From Rhodospirillaceae bacterium (GTDB lineage: Bacteria; Pseudomonadota; Alphaproteobacteria; MPNO01; UBA2964): DNA of 10,708 nucleotides. The stretch spans positions 1 to 10,708 of the forward strand of contig JABJKO010000165.1 in assembly GCA_018660305.1 (NCBI GenBank), written 5' to 3'. Below are positions 1 to 7,442 of this stretch, in pieces (within the stretch, counting starts at the first letter, position 1; every line of letters begins with the position of its first letter). Below the pieces are notes generated by a model, which did not search any database, was not told the origin of the DNA, and saw nothing but the letters and a program-made list of their open reading frames with translations. The position numbers and the translations under genes are program-made.

Positions 1-104
1 CCCCCCACCTACACCTCCCCCCTGTAGAAGGGGGAGGGAAAGTGTTTAAGGAACTTGCTCCTTTAAGTCCCCTCCCCCTCGATGGGGGAGGGTTAGGGTG
101 GGGG
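1..104. repeat. Intergenic C/G-rich palindromic repeat with two 8-bp hairpins
   Basis: This is a mirror-arranged element of three stem-loops. CCTCCCCC (14-21) pairs with GGGGGAGG (30-37). AAGGA (48-52) pairs with TCCTT (59-63) around a 6-base loop. CCTCCCCC (71-78) pairs with GGGGGAGG (84-91). The outer ends also match: bases 2-21 are nearly the reverse complement of 84-104, with one indel and one mismatch, so the whole stretch could fold as one long structure. It lies beyond the 3' end of the acyl-CoA ligase and carries no reading frame. Similar C-rich/G-rich palindromes are scattered between genes in many alphaproteobacteria; assigning this one to a named family would need a genome search. 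It touches the window edge, so its left boundary is unknown. A degenerate half copy lies at about 8203-8230. Confidence 0.7.
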
Positions 105-154
105 TGATATGGCTCGGACCCTGAAATCAGAGTCTCAAAATGCTCATTCTCCTG

Positions 155-183
155 CTGACGCAACAAAAAAGCGCATGCGTCAG
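155..183 (-). terminator. Possible stem-loop terminator after the acyl-CoA ligase
   Basis: A perfect 7-bp inverted repeat, CTGACGC (155-161) and GCGTCAG (177-183), flanks a 15-base loop. Read on the minus strand the loop contains a run of six T. The stem overlaps the TGA stop of the ligase (182-180). The T run lies in the loop rather than after the stem, so this is not a textbook intrinsic terminator. It could be a weak terminator or an mRNA 3'-end stabilising hairpin. Confidence 0.3.
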
Positions 184-1685
184 GACCTTAGCTCTTGGGC
201 GGCGCGTTGAGTCAAAGCGTGACGATCGATCTTGTTGGTTCCGGCCAGGGGTAATACATCCAAAAAGAAAACCCGGCGCGGATGTTCCTGGGGTGTCGCG
301 TTGGCCAACGCGAAGTCCTTGACCGACTGTTCCGCCAGATCGCTGTCCGAGCGCCGGACGACATAAGCCACGGGCATGTGGCCGCGGATCTCATCGGCGA
401 CGGGCACCACGCAGGCCTGTTCGATGTCGGGATGGGTCTCCAGCATGCGCTCGATTGCCGCCGGTACGATATTTTCGCCACCGCAGACAAACATGTCGTC
501 GTCGCGGCCGACAAAATAGAAAAACCCGTTTTCGTCCCGCCGCATGACATCACCGGTCACAAAATACCCGTCATCGGTCATCACCTCCGCGGTTTTCTCG
601 GGCAGATTGTGATAGCCGGTCATCAGCGCCGGTGACCTTATGTGAAGAACGCCCTCATCCGGTTCATTTTCGCCGTCGGCCACCAGCCGCACATCAATCC
701 CGGATATGGGATGCCCCAGCGACACCAGCGGCCGCGGCAAATCGTCGGGATGGGCGCCAAAACAGATGGCGCCGGTTTCCGTGGTGCCAAACCCGTTGAC
801 GAAGGCACAGCCGGAAAAGCGCTCCTGCAATGTGGCCATGAGATTGTCGCTGACCGGCGCCGATCCCATGGCGACGATCCTGACCGATGACAGATCGGTC
901 GCTTCGAGCAGCGCCGTCTCCTGAGCCAAGAGAGCCAGCATGGTGGGCACCGATGTGAGCCAGCTACAGCCAAATTGCTCGATGGCCTTGATATAGTCAT
1001 CGGCCCGGAATTGAGTCAGCAGCACTTCGCTGGCATGGGCGGCCAGGGCAAAGGTGCTGATGGCCAGCCCGTTCATGTGATAAAGCGGCGCGGCGACAAG
1101 CAGCCGGTGGCGATCAAGATCCTGTCCCAACCGCAGTCGCGTCTCGATCACCCAGAGCTGACCGGCGTGAGACAGGGGCACGCCCTTGGGCCGGCCGCTC
1201 GATCCGGATGTATAGAGAAACATGGCGATATCGTCGGGCGACGGTGTCGCGGTCTCGAAGGGGCCGGGATCGAGAAAATTCTCGTAGCCATCCGCGCCCT
1301 GGCCATCGAGGACGATCCTGGGCAGATTGTCCGGCAATTGCGGCAATCGATCCGTATCCACGAAGGCCAGTCGGGCACCACTGTCCCCCACCACATGATC
1401 CACAAGCGCCCTGGGCAGCTTGAAGTTCACCGGCACCGCGATCAGCCCGGCCCGCATGATACCGAAATAGGCCATCAGATATCGCACCGAGTTGGCGGCA
1501 AGGATGGCAACGCGATCGCCCGTCTCCAGCCCCCGCCCGATCAGCGCCCGCGCCACGGCCCGGGCCGCCTCGTCGATCTCCCCATAGCTGTAGTGGCGCG
1601 CATCATGAGGCCCCGGCTCGATCAGAGCCGTCAGCCCCGCATCCCGTTCGGGGTCGATGACGTCGCCTAAATTGGTTGGTCTCAT
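180..1685 (-). CDS. AMP-forming acyl-CoA ligase (class I adenylate-forming enzyme)
   Basis: This 501-residue protein is a cytoplasmic ANL-superfamily ligase, predicted to activate a carboxylic acid with ATP to an acyl-adenylate and then to an acyl-CoA. The diagnostic motifs are present in order: the phosphate-binding loop YTSGSSGRPKG (158-168), the A5-type motif GFGTTETG (298-305), TGD (377-379), the hinge and C-terminal domain region GRDDDMFVCGGENI (393-406), and the catalytic A10 lysine K485 in GTNKID. The length is normal for a compact medium- or long-chain or aryl-CoA ligase. Motifs do not tell the acid used. The ATG at 1685 lies 24 bp after the stop of the M24 hydrolase gene, so this is most likely the last gene of the molybdoenzyme-M24-ligase operon. 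It would then activate an acid released or oxidised by those enzymes, which is an inference from context. All catalytic motifs look intact. Confidence 0.93.
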   Translation of the reverse strand: MRPTNLGDVIDPERDAGLTALIEPGPHDARHYSYGEIDEAARAVARALIGRGLETGDRVAILAANSVRYLMAYFGIMRAGLIAVPVNFKLPRALVDHVVGDSGARLAFVDTDRLPQLPDNLPRIVLDGQGADGYENFLDPGPFETATPSPDDIAMFLYTSGSSGRPKGVPLSHAGQLWVIETRLRLGQDLDRHRLLVAAPLYHMNGLAISTFALAAHASEVLLTQFRADDYIKAIEQFGCSWLTSVPTMLALLAQETALLEATDLSSVRIVAMGSAPVSDNLMATLQERFSGCAFVNGFGTTETGAICFGAHPDDLPRPLVSLGHPISGIDVRLVADGENEPDEGVLHIRSPALMTGYHNLPEKTAEVMTDDGYFVTGDVMRRDENGFFYFVGRDDDMFVCGGENIVPAAIERMLETHPDIEQACVVPVADEIRGHMPVAYVVRRSDSDLAEQSVKDFALANATPQEHPRRVFFLDVLPLAGTNKIDRHALTQRAAQELRS

Positions 1686-1709
1686 GCCGCTTTTCTGTGT
1701 TTTGTACGA

Positions 1710-2828
1710 CTAGCCGCCGCACCGGATTAGGGAGCGCGTATCGCTGACATCGGACACCAGAGTGCATCCCGTGTCGGTGACCGCCACCATATCCTTATTC
1801 TGCAGACCAAACCCGTAACCGGTCCGGTATATGAGCGGTTCGATCCCGAGCACCATACCGGCCTCCAGCGCACAATCATTCTGTGCGCCGAGATAGGGGT
1901 CCTCGTGAAGATGCAACCCGATACCATGGCCCACAAAGGCGATGGGCGGCATATCAAGGGAGGCTATCATTTTCAGATAGGCCTCATAGATCTCCCGCGT
2001 GCTGGCGCCCGGCTTGATGATCTCCAGTAGCTGGCATGTGGCATCGCTGAGGATCGCCCAGATGCGCTCGGCATGATCCGGCGGCTTGTCCACATAGGCT
2101 GTCCGGCACACCCCGGCATGATACCCCCCGATGATGGAGAAAATTTCCACACGGCAGATATCGCCAGAGGCAAGAAGGCGCTCGCTGGGGCCCACATTGG
2201 GGAGCTGGCTGCGCTCTCCGGTGGCGATGATCATGAGTTTGAAATCTTCCGCGCCACGGGAATAGATGCCGCCGGTCAGATCCGCCGCCATCTTCATTTC
2301 AGACGACCCCACGCTGGCGCCGGCCAGCGCGTCGGCGATCCCCTGATCGGAAATCCGTGACAATCTTTTGAGGAGATCCAGTTCGCGCTCTGTCTTGATC
2401 ATCCGGGCCCGGTTGAACAGATCCTGGGACGCGACGAATTCGACCTTCGGCAGCGCGCGTTTCAGAATATCGAGATCCCGCGCCGGCAAATAATCGGTCT
2501 CGATCCCGATCCGGCCCTGGGTCAGCGACAGGTCGCGCAGCAAGCCGGCAAACACCTCCATGGAATTGTCGGTGAATTCGCCCCAACTGGTAAGCGGGAT
2601 ACCCGGCAGCCGCCCGGCCACCGTGGATTCCTCCATATCGACGGTGAAGGCGGCGGCCGATGCGTCGGGCTTCACCACCAGCATGCTGTGGCGCCAGCGC
2701 AGGATGTGATGGGACGGCACGACGAAACCGGCGAGATAGGCGAAGTTCTCGGGACTGGCGGCCACCAGGGCATCGAGCCCGTTATCGGCGGCAATGGCTG
2801 CTATCTTCTTGAGAATATCGTCGTTCAT
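1710..2828 (-). CDS. M24-family (creatinase/Xaa-Pro peptidase-like) hydrolase with degenerate metal site
   Basis: This 372-residue protein has the two-domain layout of creatinase/aminopeptidase P proteins: an N-terminal creatinase-like domain (about 5-135) and a C-terminal pita-bread domain (about 145-368). Metallopeptidases of this fold bind two metals through Asp, Asp, His, Glu, Glu. Aligned by motif, the first Asp is Glu228 (in RVEIF), the second is Gly239 (in YHAGVCRT), His301 in GHGIGL is kept, Glu330 in GIEPLIY is kept, and the last Glu is replaced around Asn344-Lys345. Two of five ligands are lost and one is changed, so a dinuclear metallopeptidase is unlikely. This resembles creatinase, a non-peptidase M24 member that hydrolyses a C-N bond in a small molecule; ectoine hydrolase-type proteins are another possible comparison. 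A small amide, guanidino or similar substrate is therefore more plausible than a peptide. Its ATG overlaps the molybdoenzyme stop by ATGA, which implies coupled translation. Confidence 0.85.
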   Translation of the reverse strand: MNDDILKKIAAIAADNGLDALVAASPENFAYLAGFVVPSHHILRWRHSMLVVKPDASAAAFTVDMEESTVAGRLPGIPLTSWGEFTDNSMEVFAGLLRDLSLTQGRIGIETDYLPARDLDILKRALPKVEFVASQDLFNRARMIKTERELDLLKRLSRISDQGIADALAGASVGSSEMKMAADLTGGIYSRGAEDFKLMIIATGERSQLPNVGPSERLLASGDICRVEIFSIIGGYHAGVCRTAYVDKPPDHAERIWAILSDATCQLLEIIKPGASTREIYEAYLKMIASLDMPPIAFVGHGIGLHLHEDPYLGAQNDCALEAGMVLGIEPLIYRTGYGFGLQNKDMVAVTDTGCTLVSDVSDTRSLIRCGG

Positions 2829-5134
2829 TCCGCTAAATTCTCCATTCTTTGAGACAAGGCCCGCCAGATAGTTTCAGGCGTTGCCGGCATATCCAAATCA
2901 TCGGCGCCCAGCGCCGCCAGCGCATCCGCGACGGCGCACATCACGGCAGGCACGGCCCCCACCGTTCCCGCCTCTCCCGCCCCTTTGACGCCCAAAGGAT
3001 TGAGTGCGGTCGGGACAGGACACGATTGGGTCTCGATGGCACACACATCATCGGCCCGCGGCATGGCGTAATCCATAAAGGACCCGGTCACCGTCTGACC
3101 GGTTTCAGGGTCAAAGCGAATGGCTTCCAGCAACGCCTGCCCCATTCCCTGGACTACACCACCCTGTATCTGCCCCTCGAGCAGCAAGGGGTTCAACACA
3201 TTACCCACATCATCGACGGTGGTGTAGCGCTGAAGCGCCACGCGGCCGGTCTCGGGATCGATTTCGATCTCGCAAATATGGGTGCCGTTGGGGAAGGTGG
3301 GAGAGTCGGGAATAAACATGGCTTCCGCGGACAGACCCGACGCCTCGGTAACCACCGCATCAAGGGTTACCGAGCGATCAGTGCCGGCAATCACGTATCT
3401 TCCCCGGTCAAACTCAATATCGGCGATGGCGGCTTCCAGAAGAGACGCAGCGGTGGGCTTGCCGGCCTCAATGATTTTCTCCGCCGCCAGCACCGCCGCG
3501 CTGCCGCCGGCCACCGCGGATCGGGAGTTGAACGTGCCAGCCCCGCTGACAACGGCATCGCTATCGCCGCCGCGGATCCGCATGGCATCGGGATCGAGCC
3601 CCAGCGCGGGACAGATAATCTGGCGGTAGATCGTCTCATGACCCTGCCCCTGGGAGGCGGTGCCAACGGCGATATGGGCAATGTCCCCGGGATCGAGGGT
3701 TATTCTGACACTCTCCGGGCTCGGCCGCGCGGTCTGTTCGATGGCGTTGCATATGCCCAGGCCCCGCAGGCGGCCACGGCCGCGCGACTGGTCGCGTCTT
3801 GCCGCGAAGCCAGCGCAATCGGCAAGGTCCATGGCCGTCTTCATGACAAGGGGGAAATCGCCGCAATCATAGATCAGCCCGATTCCGGTATCGTGGGGAA
3901 AGCTGTCCGCACCGACGAAATTCTTCTGCCGCAGGGTCACGGGATCCATCTGAATTTTCCGCGCCGCCTTATCAATCAACCGCTCCAGGATGGTCGCCGC
4001 TTCCGGGCCGCCGGCGCCCCGGTAGGGCGATGTGGGGTTGGTGTTGGAACACACACCGGAGATGGACACATGGAGCGCCGGAATTTCATAGACCCCCGAC
4101 AAAAGCGCCAGCGTATTCAGCGGCGCCCGGGGACCCTTCACCGCAAGATACGCGCCCACATTCGCATTGGCGGAAACACGCAGAGCCAGGAATTTCCCGT
4201 CTTGATCCAGCGCGAGGCTGGCCTCGCTGATCAGATCCCTGCCGTGATCGTCGCTGACAAAGCCCTCGCTGCGGGAGGCCACCCATTTAACCGGGCGGCC
4301 CACGCGGCGCGCGGCCCACAGCACCAGCGCCTGTTCCGGATAAAGCGGCCCGCGCATGCCGAAACTACCCCCCATATCACCGGTAATCACCCGTATGCGA
4401 TCGGATGGTATGTCGAAAATATAGGTGGCGAGCTGATCACGCAGGCCGTGCGGGCTTTGGCCTCCGCCGCGCAGAAGGTAGCGGCCGGTCTCCCCCTCAA
4501 AACTGCCCACATAGCCGCGCGGCTCCAGCGTATTGGCCGATAATCGGTGATGCACCAGCCGCTGATGCACAATGTGCACGGCCGTCCCGAAGGCGCGATC
4601 GACCGCACCTTCATCCCCCTGATGGTCAAAAAACAATTCATTGTCGGGACAATCGTCCCACATTGTGGTTGCCCGTGGGCCAATTGCCTGTTGGATACCG
4701 GCCACCGCCGCCAGCGGCTCGTAAAGAATCTCGACACAATCCGCCGCCTCCTGTGCCTGCACGGCGGTCTCTGCAATAACCATGGCGGCGATCTCGCCAA
4801 CATAGCGCACACAATCCGCTGTCAAAGCGGGGCGCGGCGGTACCCAGACCGGTGACCCATCCCGTCTCCAGCACTCATCGAGGCAGGGAATGCGACCGAG
4901 CCCATCGGCCTCATAATCCGCACCCGTCAGGATGGCCAGCACGCCGGGCATTGAAACCGCGTCGTCGATCCTGATCCCGGCGAGTCGGGCATGGGCGTGG
5001 GGCGAGCGCACCATCGCCGCAAAAGTCACCTCGGGCACCGCCAAATCGTCCAGGAAGGCGCCGCCGCCGGTCAGATGGCGCCGGTCTTCGACACGAAGCA
5101 CCGGTTGACCGGGGGCAAAGGGGATCATAGACAC
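2825..5134 (-). CDS. Xanthine dehydrogenase-family molybdopterin-binding large subunit (CoxL/aldehyde oxidase-like)
   Basis: This 769-residue protein is a full-length molybdenum-cofactor subunit of the xanthine oxidase family, predicted to hydroxylate an N-heterocycle or oxidise an aldehyde using water as oxygen source. Visible landmarks are the N-terminal VEDRRHLTGGGAFLDD (15-30), the cofactor-binding GGSFGMRG (255-262), YRGAGGPEA (371-379), the GQG segment (495-499) and the catalytic glutamate E721 in GVKGAGEAGTVGA. The active-site loop is not the AYxCSFR of true aerobic CO dehydrogenase, so this is not a CO oxidiser; it is nearest the YRGAGR form II type, with the Arg replaced by Gly. The usual partners, a 2Fe-2S small subunit and an FAD subunit, are not in the window. 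Start choice: GTG at 5134 (weak CGGA upstream), with an in-frame ATG at 5128 as alternative. It is the first gene of the operon and overlaps the M24 gene by 4 bp. Confidence 0.92.
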   Translation of the reverse strand: MSMIPFAPGQPVLRVEDRRHLTGGGAFLDDLAVPEVTFAAMVRSPHAHARLAGIRIDDAVSMPGVLAILTGADYEADGLGRIPCLDECWRRDGSPVWVPPRPALTADCVRYVGEIAAMVIAETAVQAQEAADCVEILYEPLAAVAGIQQAIGPRATTMWDDCPDNELFFDHQGDEGAVDRAFGTAVHIVHQRLVHHRLSANTLEPRGYVGSFEGETGRYLLRGGGQSPHGLRDQLATYIFDIPSDRIRVITGDMGGSFGMRGPLYPEQALVLWAARRVGRPVKWVASRSEGFVSDDHGRDLISEASLALDQDGKFLALRVSANANVGAYLAVKGPRAPLNTLALLSGVYEIPALHVSISGVCSNTNPTSPYRGAGGPEAATILERLIDKAARKIQMDPVTLRQKNFVGADSFPHDTGIGLIYDCGDFPLVMKTAMDLADCAGFAARRDQSRGRGRLRGLGICNAIEQTARPSPESVRITLDPGDIAHIAVGTASQGQGHETIYRQIICPALGLDPDAMRIRGGDSDAVVSGAGTFNSRSAVAGGSAAVLAAEKIIEAGKPTAASLLEAAIADIEFDRGRYVIAGTDRSVTLDAVVTEASGLSAEAMFIPDSPTFPNGTHICEIEIDPETGRVALQRYTTVDDVGNVLNPLLLEGQIQGGVVQGMGQALLEAIRFDPETGQTVTGSFMDYAMPRADDVCAIETQSCPVPTALNPLGVKGAGEAGTVGAVPAVMCAVADALAALGADDLDMPATPETIWRALSQRMENLAE

Positions 5135-5168
5135 ATCATTCCGTCACCGGGCACAGGCAGCCCGCTTT

Positions 5169-5197
5169 ATTCCAAAGACCATTTCCCCTACCGTCAA
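5169..5197 (-). promoter_or_regulatory. Candidate sigma70 promoter for the molybdoenzyme-M24-ligase operon
   Basis: On the minus strand, TTGACG (5197-5192, five of six matches to the -35 consensus) is separated by exactly 17 bp from TGGAAT (5174-5169, four of six matches to the -10). Transcription would begin near 5162, about 28 bases before the GTG at 5134. The boxes lie in the gap between the rhodanese remnant and the molybdoenzyme gene, so the operon need not depend on read-through from the aldolase gene. No operator was recognised. Confidence 0.45.
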
Positions 5198-5237
5198 TGC
5201 CAGGATGCAATTATTCAGTGGGCGGCGCGGCGCCGGG

Positions 5238-5372
5238 ATGTCACAGGACATTACGAAATCGGTGACCACATTGCTGGCGGAAGCCAATGCGGCGGTCCAA
5301 ACGGTGACCATCGACGAAGCGCGGGCCCTGCATGGGCGGGACGACGGCCCCATGGACCGTCCGAAAGATTAA
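5238..5372 (+). pseudogene. Truncated rhodanese-like gene remnant (N-terminal 44 codons)
   Basis: A plus-strand frame starts at ATG 5238 and stops at TAA 5370-5372. Its first 36 residues read like the beginning of small single-domain rhodanese-like proteins: the segments ITKSVTTLLAEANAAVQTV and TIDEARALHGRDD match the typical helix and 'sulfurtransferase' lead-in, which in intact members is followed by a V-F-V-D-x-R-D strand. Here the homology ends after GRDD with a short unrelated-looking tail (GPMDRPKD). The rest of the domain, including the active-site Cys loop, is missing. The stop lies 9 bp from the convergent 3' end of the aldolase gene, so the missing part was probably lost by deletion or replaced when the aldolase segment arrived. 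The family assignment rests on remembered sequence pattern. A functional 44-residue protein cannot be excluded but is unlikely. Confidence 0.6.
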
Positions 5373-5381
5373 TCCGGTCCG

Positions 5382-6164
5382 TCAGTTCCCGCGCCGTTCC
5401 ACGGGCAAGTTGGGATCGCCCAGTTCCTGAGTGGCGGCGAGCTTGTTGGAAAAATAATTGAAGAACAGGCCAAGGTTGCGCCCCTCGCCCATTGTTACGG
5501 CCTTACGCGCCAGCTCGTCGTCGTCGGGCCAGTCATAGGCCAGACCGGAAGCCGCGATCTCCAGCTGCTGCTGACAGGCGACTTCCAGATTAACGCCGAC
5601 GATGGTCATTTTCTCGATTGAGTCGCCACAGAACACCACTCCATGATTGCGCAGAAAGACCGCATTGTGATCGTCCAGAACGGCGGCCAGGTCATCGCCC
5701 ACGGCGGCATCGCGGATCAGTTCGGAGGTGCGGGTAAAGCGCGGCGGCGGTCCCGGGAAATAGCTGCCGGCATTGGATAGCGCGCGCAGCGGTTCGCTGG
5801 TGCAGGAAAACACCGTGCCATAGCGCGGATGGGTATGGGCCGAGGCCTGGACATCCGGGCGGGTCTTGTAGATCCCCACATGGATCGGCCATTCGCTGTG
5901 CCGTTTGCCGCCATCGCCATACAGCAGATTCCCATCGAAATCGATGAGCTGATGGTCGTTCCAATCCTGCACCTCTCCCAGCGTCAGGCCCCAGCGCTTT
6001 ATCCAGACCCCCCGCCCTTCCGGATCGCGCATGGCCAGATGGCCGAGGGTAAAGTTCCCATGACCTTCCATTTCAAGAATGCGGCTCGCCAGGGCGAGCT
6101 TGTTCAGCGATTCCTTGAGCGGTGCCGACACATCGATGGTGTTGGATTGCGCGCTGCCTGACAT
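5382..6164 (-). CDS. Class II aldolase/adducin-family protein (AraD/FucA-like)
   Basis: This 260-residue cytoplasmic protein belongs to the zinc-dependent class II aldolase/epimerase family, which cleaves or forms C-C bonds next to a carbonyl, or epimerises, in small hydroxy-acid or sugar-phosphate substrates. The metal ligands are visible as H110 and H112 in AHTHPRYGTVF and H174 in LRNHGVVFCGDS. E91 in SEWPIH occupies the catalytic Glu position of fuculose-1-phosphate aldolase-like enzymes. An in-frame ATG at 6179 would add five residues. The GGAGG at 6176-6172 falls inside that extension and sits 7 bases before the ATG at 6164, so 6164 is the better start. A TCTAAT at about 6211-6206 is a possible -10, but no good -35 accompanies it. 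The gene points the same way as the molybdoenzyme operon, 247 bp upstream of it, so shared function is plausible but not shown. Confidence 0.88.
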   Translation of the reverse strand: MSGSAQSNTIDVSAPLKESLNKLALASRILEMEGHGNFTLGHLAMRDPEGRGVWIKRWGLTLGEVQDWNDHQLIDFDGNLLYGDGGKRHSEWPIHVGIYKTRPDVQASAHTHPRYGTVFSCTSEPLRALSNAGSYFPGPPPRFTRTSELIRDAAVGDDLAAVLDDHNAVFLRNHGVVFCGDSIEKMTIVGVNLEVACQQQLEIAASGLAYDWPDDDELARKAVTMGEGRNLGLFFNYFSNKLAATQELGDPNLPVERRGN

Positions 6165-6363
6165 GATTAAGCCTCCCATAGCTGTGGTCGATGACGTTTC
6201 ACCGGATTAGACGACAAACTTGCGCCGGTTAAAACCCCGGAGAGGCGGGAGCAAATACCCCGTACGGTGCGCTGGTCCAACCTAAGGGCGTCTGTCACAC
6301 TGCAGCGCCGTTCATAGCCGAATTATCACACCCGCTATTGCCACGTTTTCCTGAAATAGAAAT

Positions 6364-7284
6364 ATGTTCCATAAACCCCTGCCGAAATCTGTTAGATCGA
6401 AAGTACGCCTCATGGGCAGGCTGATGCTTTCGGCGACGATGCTGCTCCTCGCGGCCGCGCCCATGGCCGCGCTCTCCGCCAACGCCGCCGAAAAGCGGCT
6501 ACGCATTCTGGTGACCAATGATGACGGCTTCCAGTCGCGGGGCATACGCGTTCTCACCGAACGGCTTGGCACCTTCGCGGAGGTTCTCAGGGTGGCACCG
6601 GTGAACGATCAATCGGGCGCCAGCCAATCGACAACAATTCTCAAGGGGGAGACCTGGGTCATTCCGCACCGTCGCGACGGCAAACTCGTGGGGTATGAAG
6701 TCGAAGGGACGCCCGCCGACGCGGTGCGTTTCGGCATCATGATACTGGGTAAGAATAAAAAATTCGATTTCGTGGTATCCGGCATCAACAAAGGCGGCAA
6801 TGTCGGTCATATCAATCTTTACTCGGGAACCATCGGCGCGGCGATGGAGGCCATGCTTCACGGTGTCCCGGCCCTTGCGGTGTCACAATCGTCGAGACGC
6901 AAGGATAATTTCGACCTGAGCGCGCGGCTGGCGGCAAAAACCATCTCTCAAATGGCGCACCACGGAGCGCCCAAAGACGTTCTCCTCTCGGTCAACGTGC
7001 CATCGGGCCAGGTACGCGGAGTCAAGATCATGCCGGCCCGGGGCCTGGTGCTGAAGGTAACTGGATTCAAGCGTCAAATGTCGGACGGGAGACGGGTTAA
7101 ATACAAACCCGTCCTGAAATTCGAGCGCAACCAGCCGGATGATAGCGACTCGGCGGCCTACCTCCAGAAGTTCGCGACGGTCACGCCGATCCGTGTGGAC
7201 CGCACGGCCTACGACGCCATCCCCGCTCTGCGGCAGTGGGATTTCGACTTGCCGAAAGCGAAGGACACCCCCACCAAGAATTAG
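6364..7284 (+). CDS. surE: SurE-family 5'-nucleotidase/phosphatase with export signal
   Basis: SurE proteins are metal-dependent survival phosphatases that dephosphorylate nucleoside monophosphates and short polyphosphates. In this 306-residue protein the metal-site residues are all present: D53 and D54 in TNDDGFQSRGI, S84 in NDQSGASQS and N142 in SGINKGGN, equivalent to D8, D9, S39 and N92 of E. coli SurE. YSGTIGAAMEAMLHGVPALA (153-172) is also typical. Ahead of the domain (which begins near K44) is a basic N-terminus, a hydrophobic stretch (about 19-37) and an Ala-rich ANAA site (39-42). This looks like a Sec signal peptide and predicts a periplasmic enzyme. The start is uncertain: ATG 6364 has no clear ribosome-binding site, and ATG 6412 (residue 17) would give a shorter, equally good signal peptide. 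It is transcribed divergently from the aldolase gene, with 199 bp between them. Its link to either neighbour is unknown. Confidence 0.92.
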   Translation: MFHKPLPKSVRSKVRLMGRLMLSATMLLLAAAPMAALSANAAEKRLRILVTNDDGFQSRGIRVLTERLGTFAEVLRVAPVNDQSGASQSTTILKGETWVIPHRRDGKLVGYEVEGTPADAVRFGIMILGKNKKFDFVVSGINKGGNVGHINLYSGTIGAAMEAMLHGVPALAVSQSSRRKDNFDLSARLAAKTISQMAHHGAPKDVLLSVNVPSGQVRGVKIMPARGLVLKVTGFKRQMSDGRRVKYKPVLKFERNQPDDSDSAAYLQKFATVTPIRVDRTAYDAIPALRQWDFDLPKAKDTPTKN

Positions 7285-7442
7285 CGGGCCGGGTGCTCGC
7301 CGGGACAATGTCGCCGGCGTGATCAATCGTGACCGAAGGGGTAGGCGTTTTTGGGTGTCAAATGGACCTTATTGGTTTAACGTCGTAATCTTATTCGCGT
7401 TTAAATTTCCTGTTCGATCGATCTTCATAGCATGAGTTTCGA

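Noticed and set aside
975..1670. A 231-residue plus-strand frame opposite the acyl-CoA ligase
   Set aside because: It has antisense-type composition and no motif, while the minus strand carries intact ligase motifs through the same region.
2849..4543. A 564-residue open frame on the plus strand opposite the molybdoenzyme
   Set aside because: It is rich in Arg, His and Gly without domain motifs, as expected for the antisense of a GC-rich gene. The opposite strand encodes a full-length enzyme with every family motif.
2825..5134. Aerobic carbon monoxide dehydrogenase (CoxL) identity
   Set aside because: The diagnostic AYxCSFR loop is absent; the sequence there is YRGAGGPEA. No CoxM or CoxS genes are adjacent.
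7285..7320. GC-rich repeats after surE considered as a terminator
   Set aside because: The GCCGG and CCGGC segments do not form one clean stem and no T run follows.
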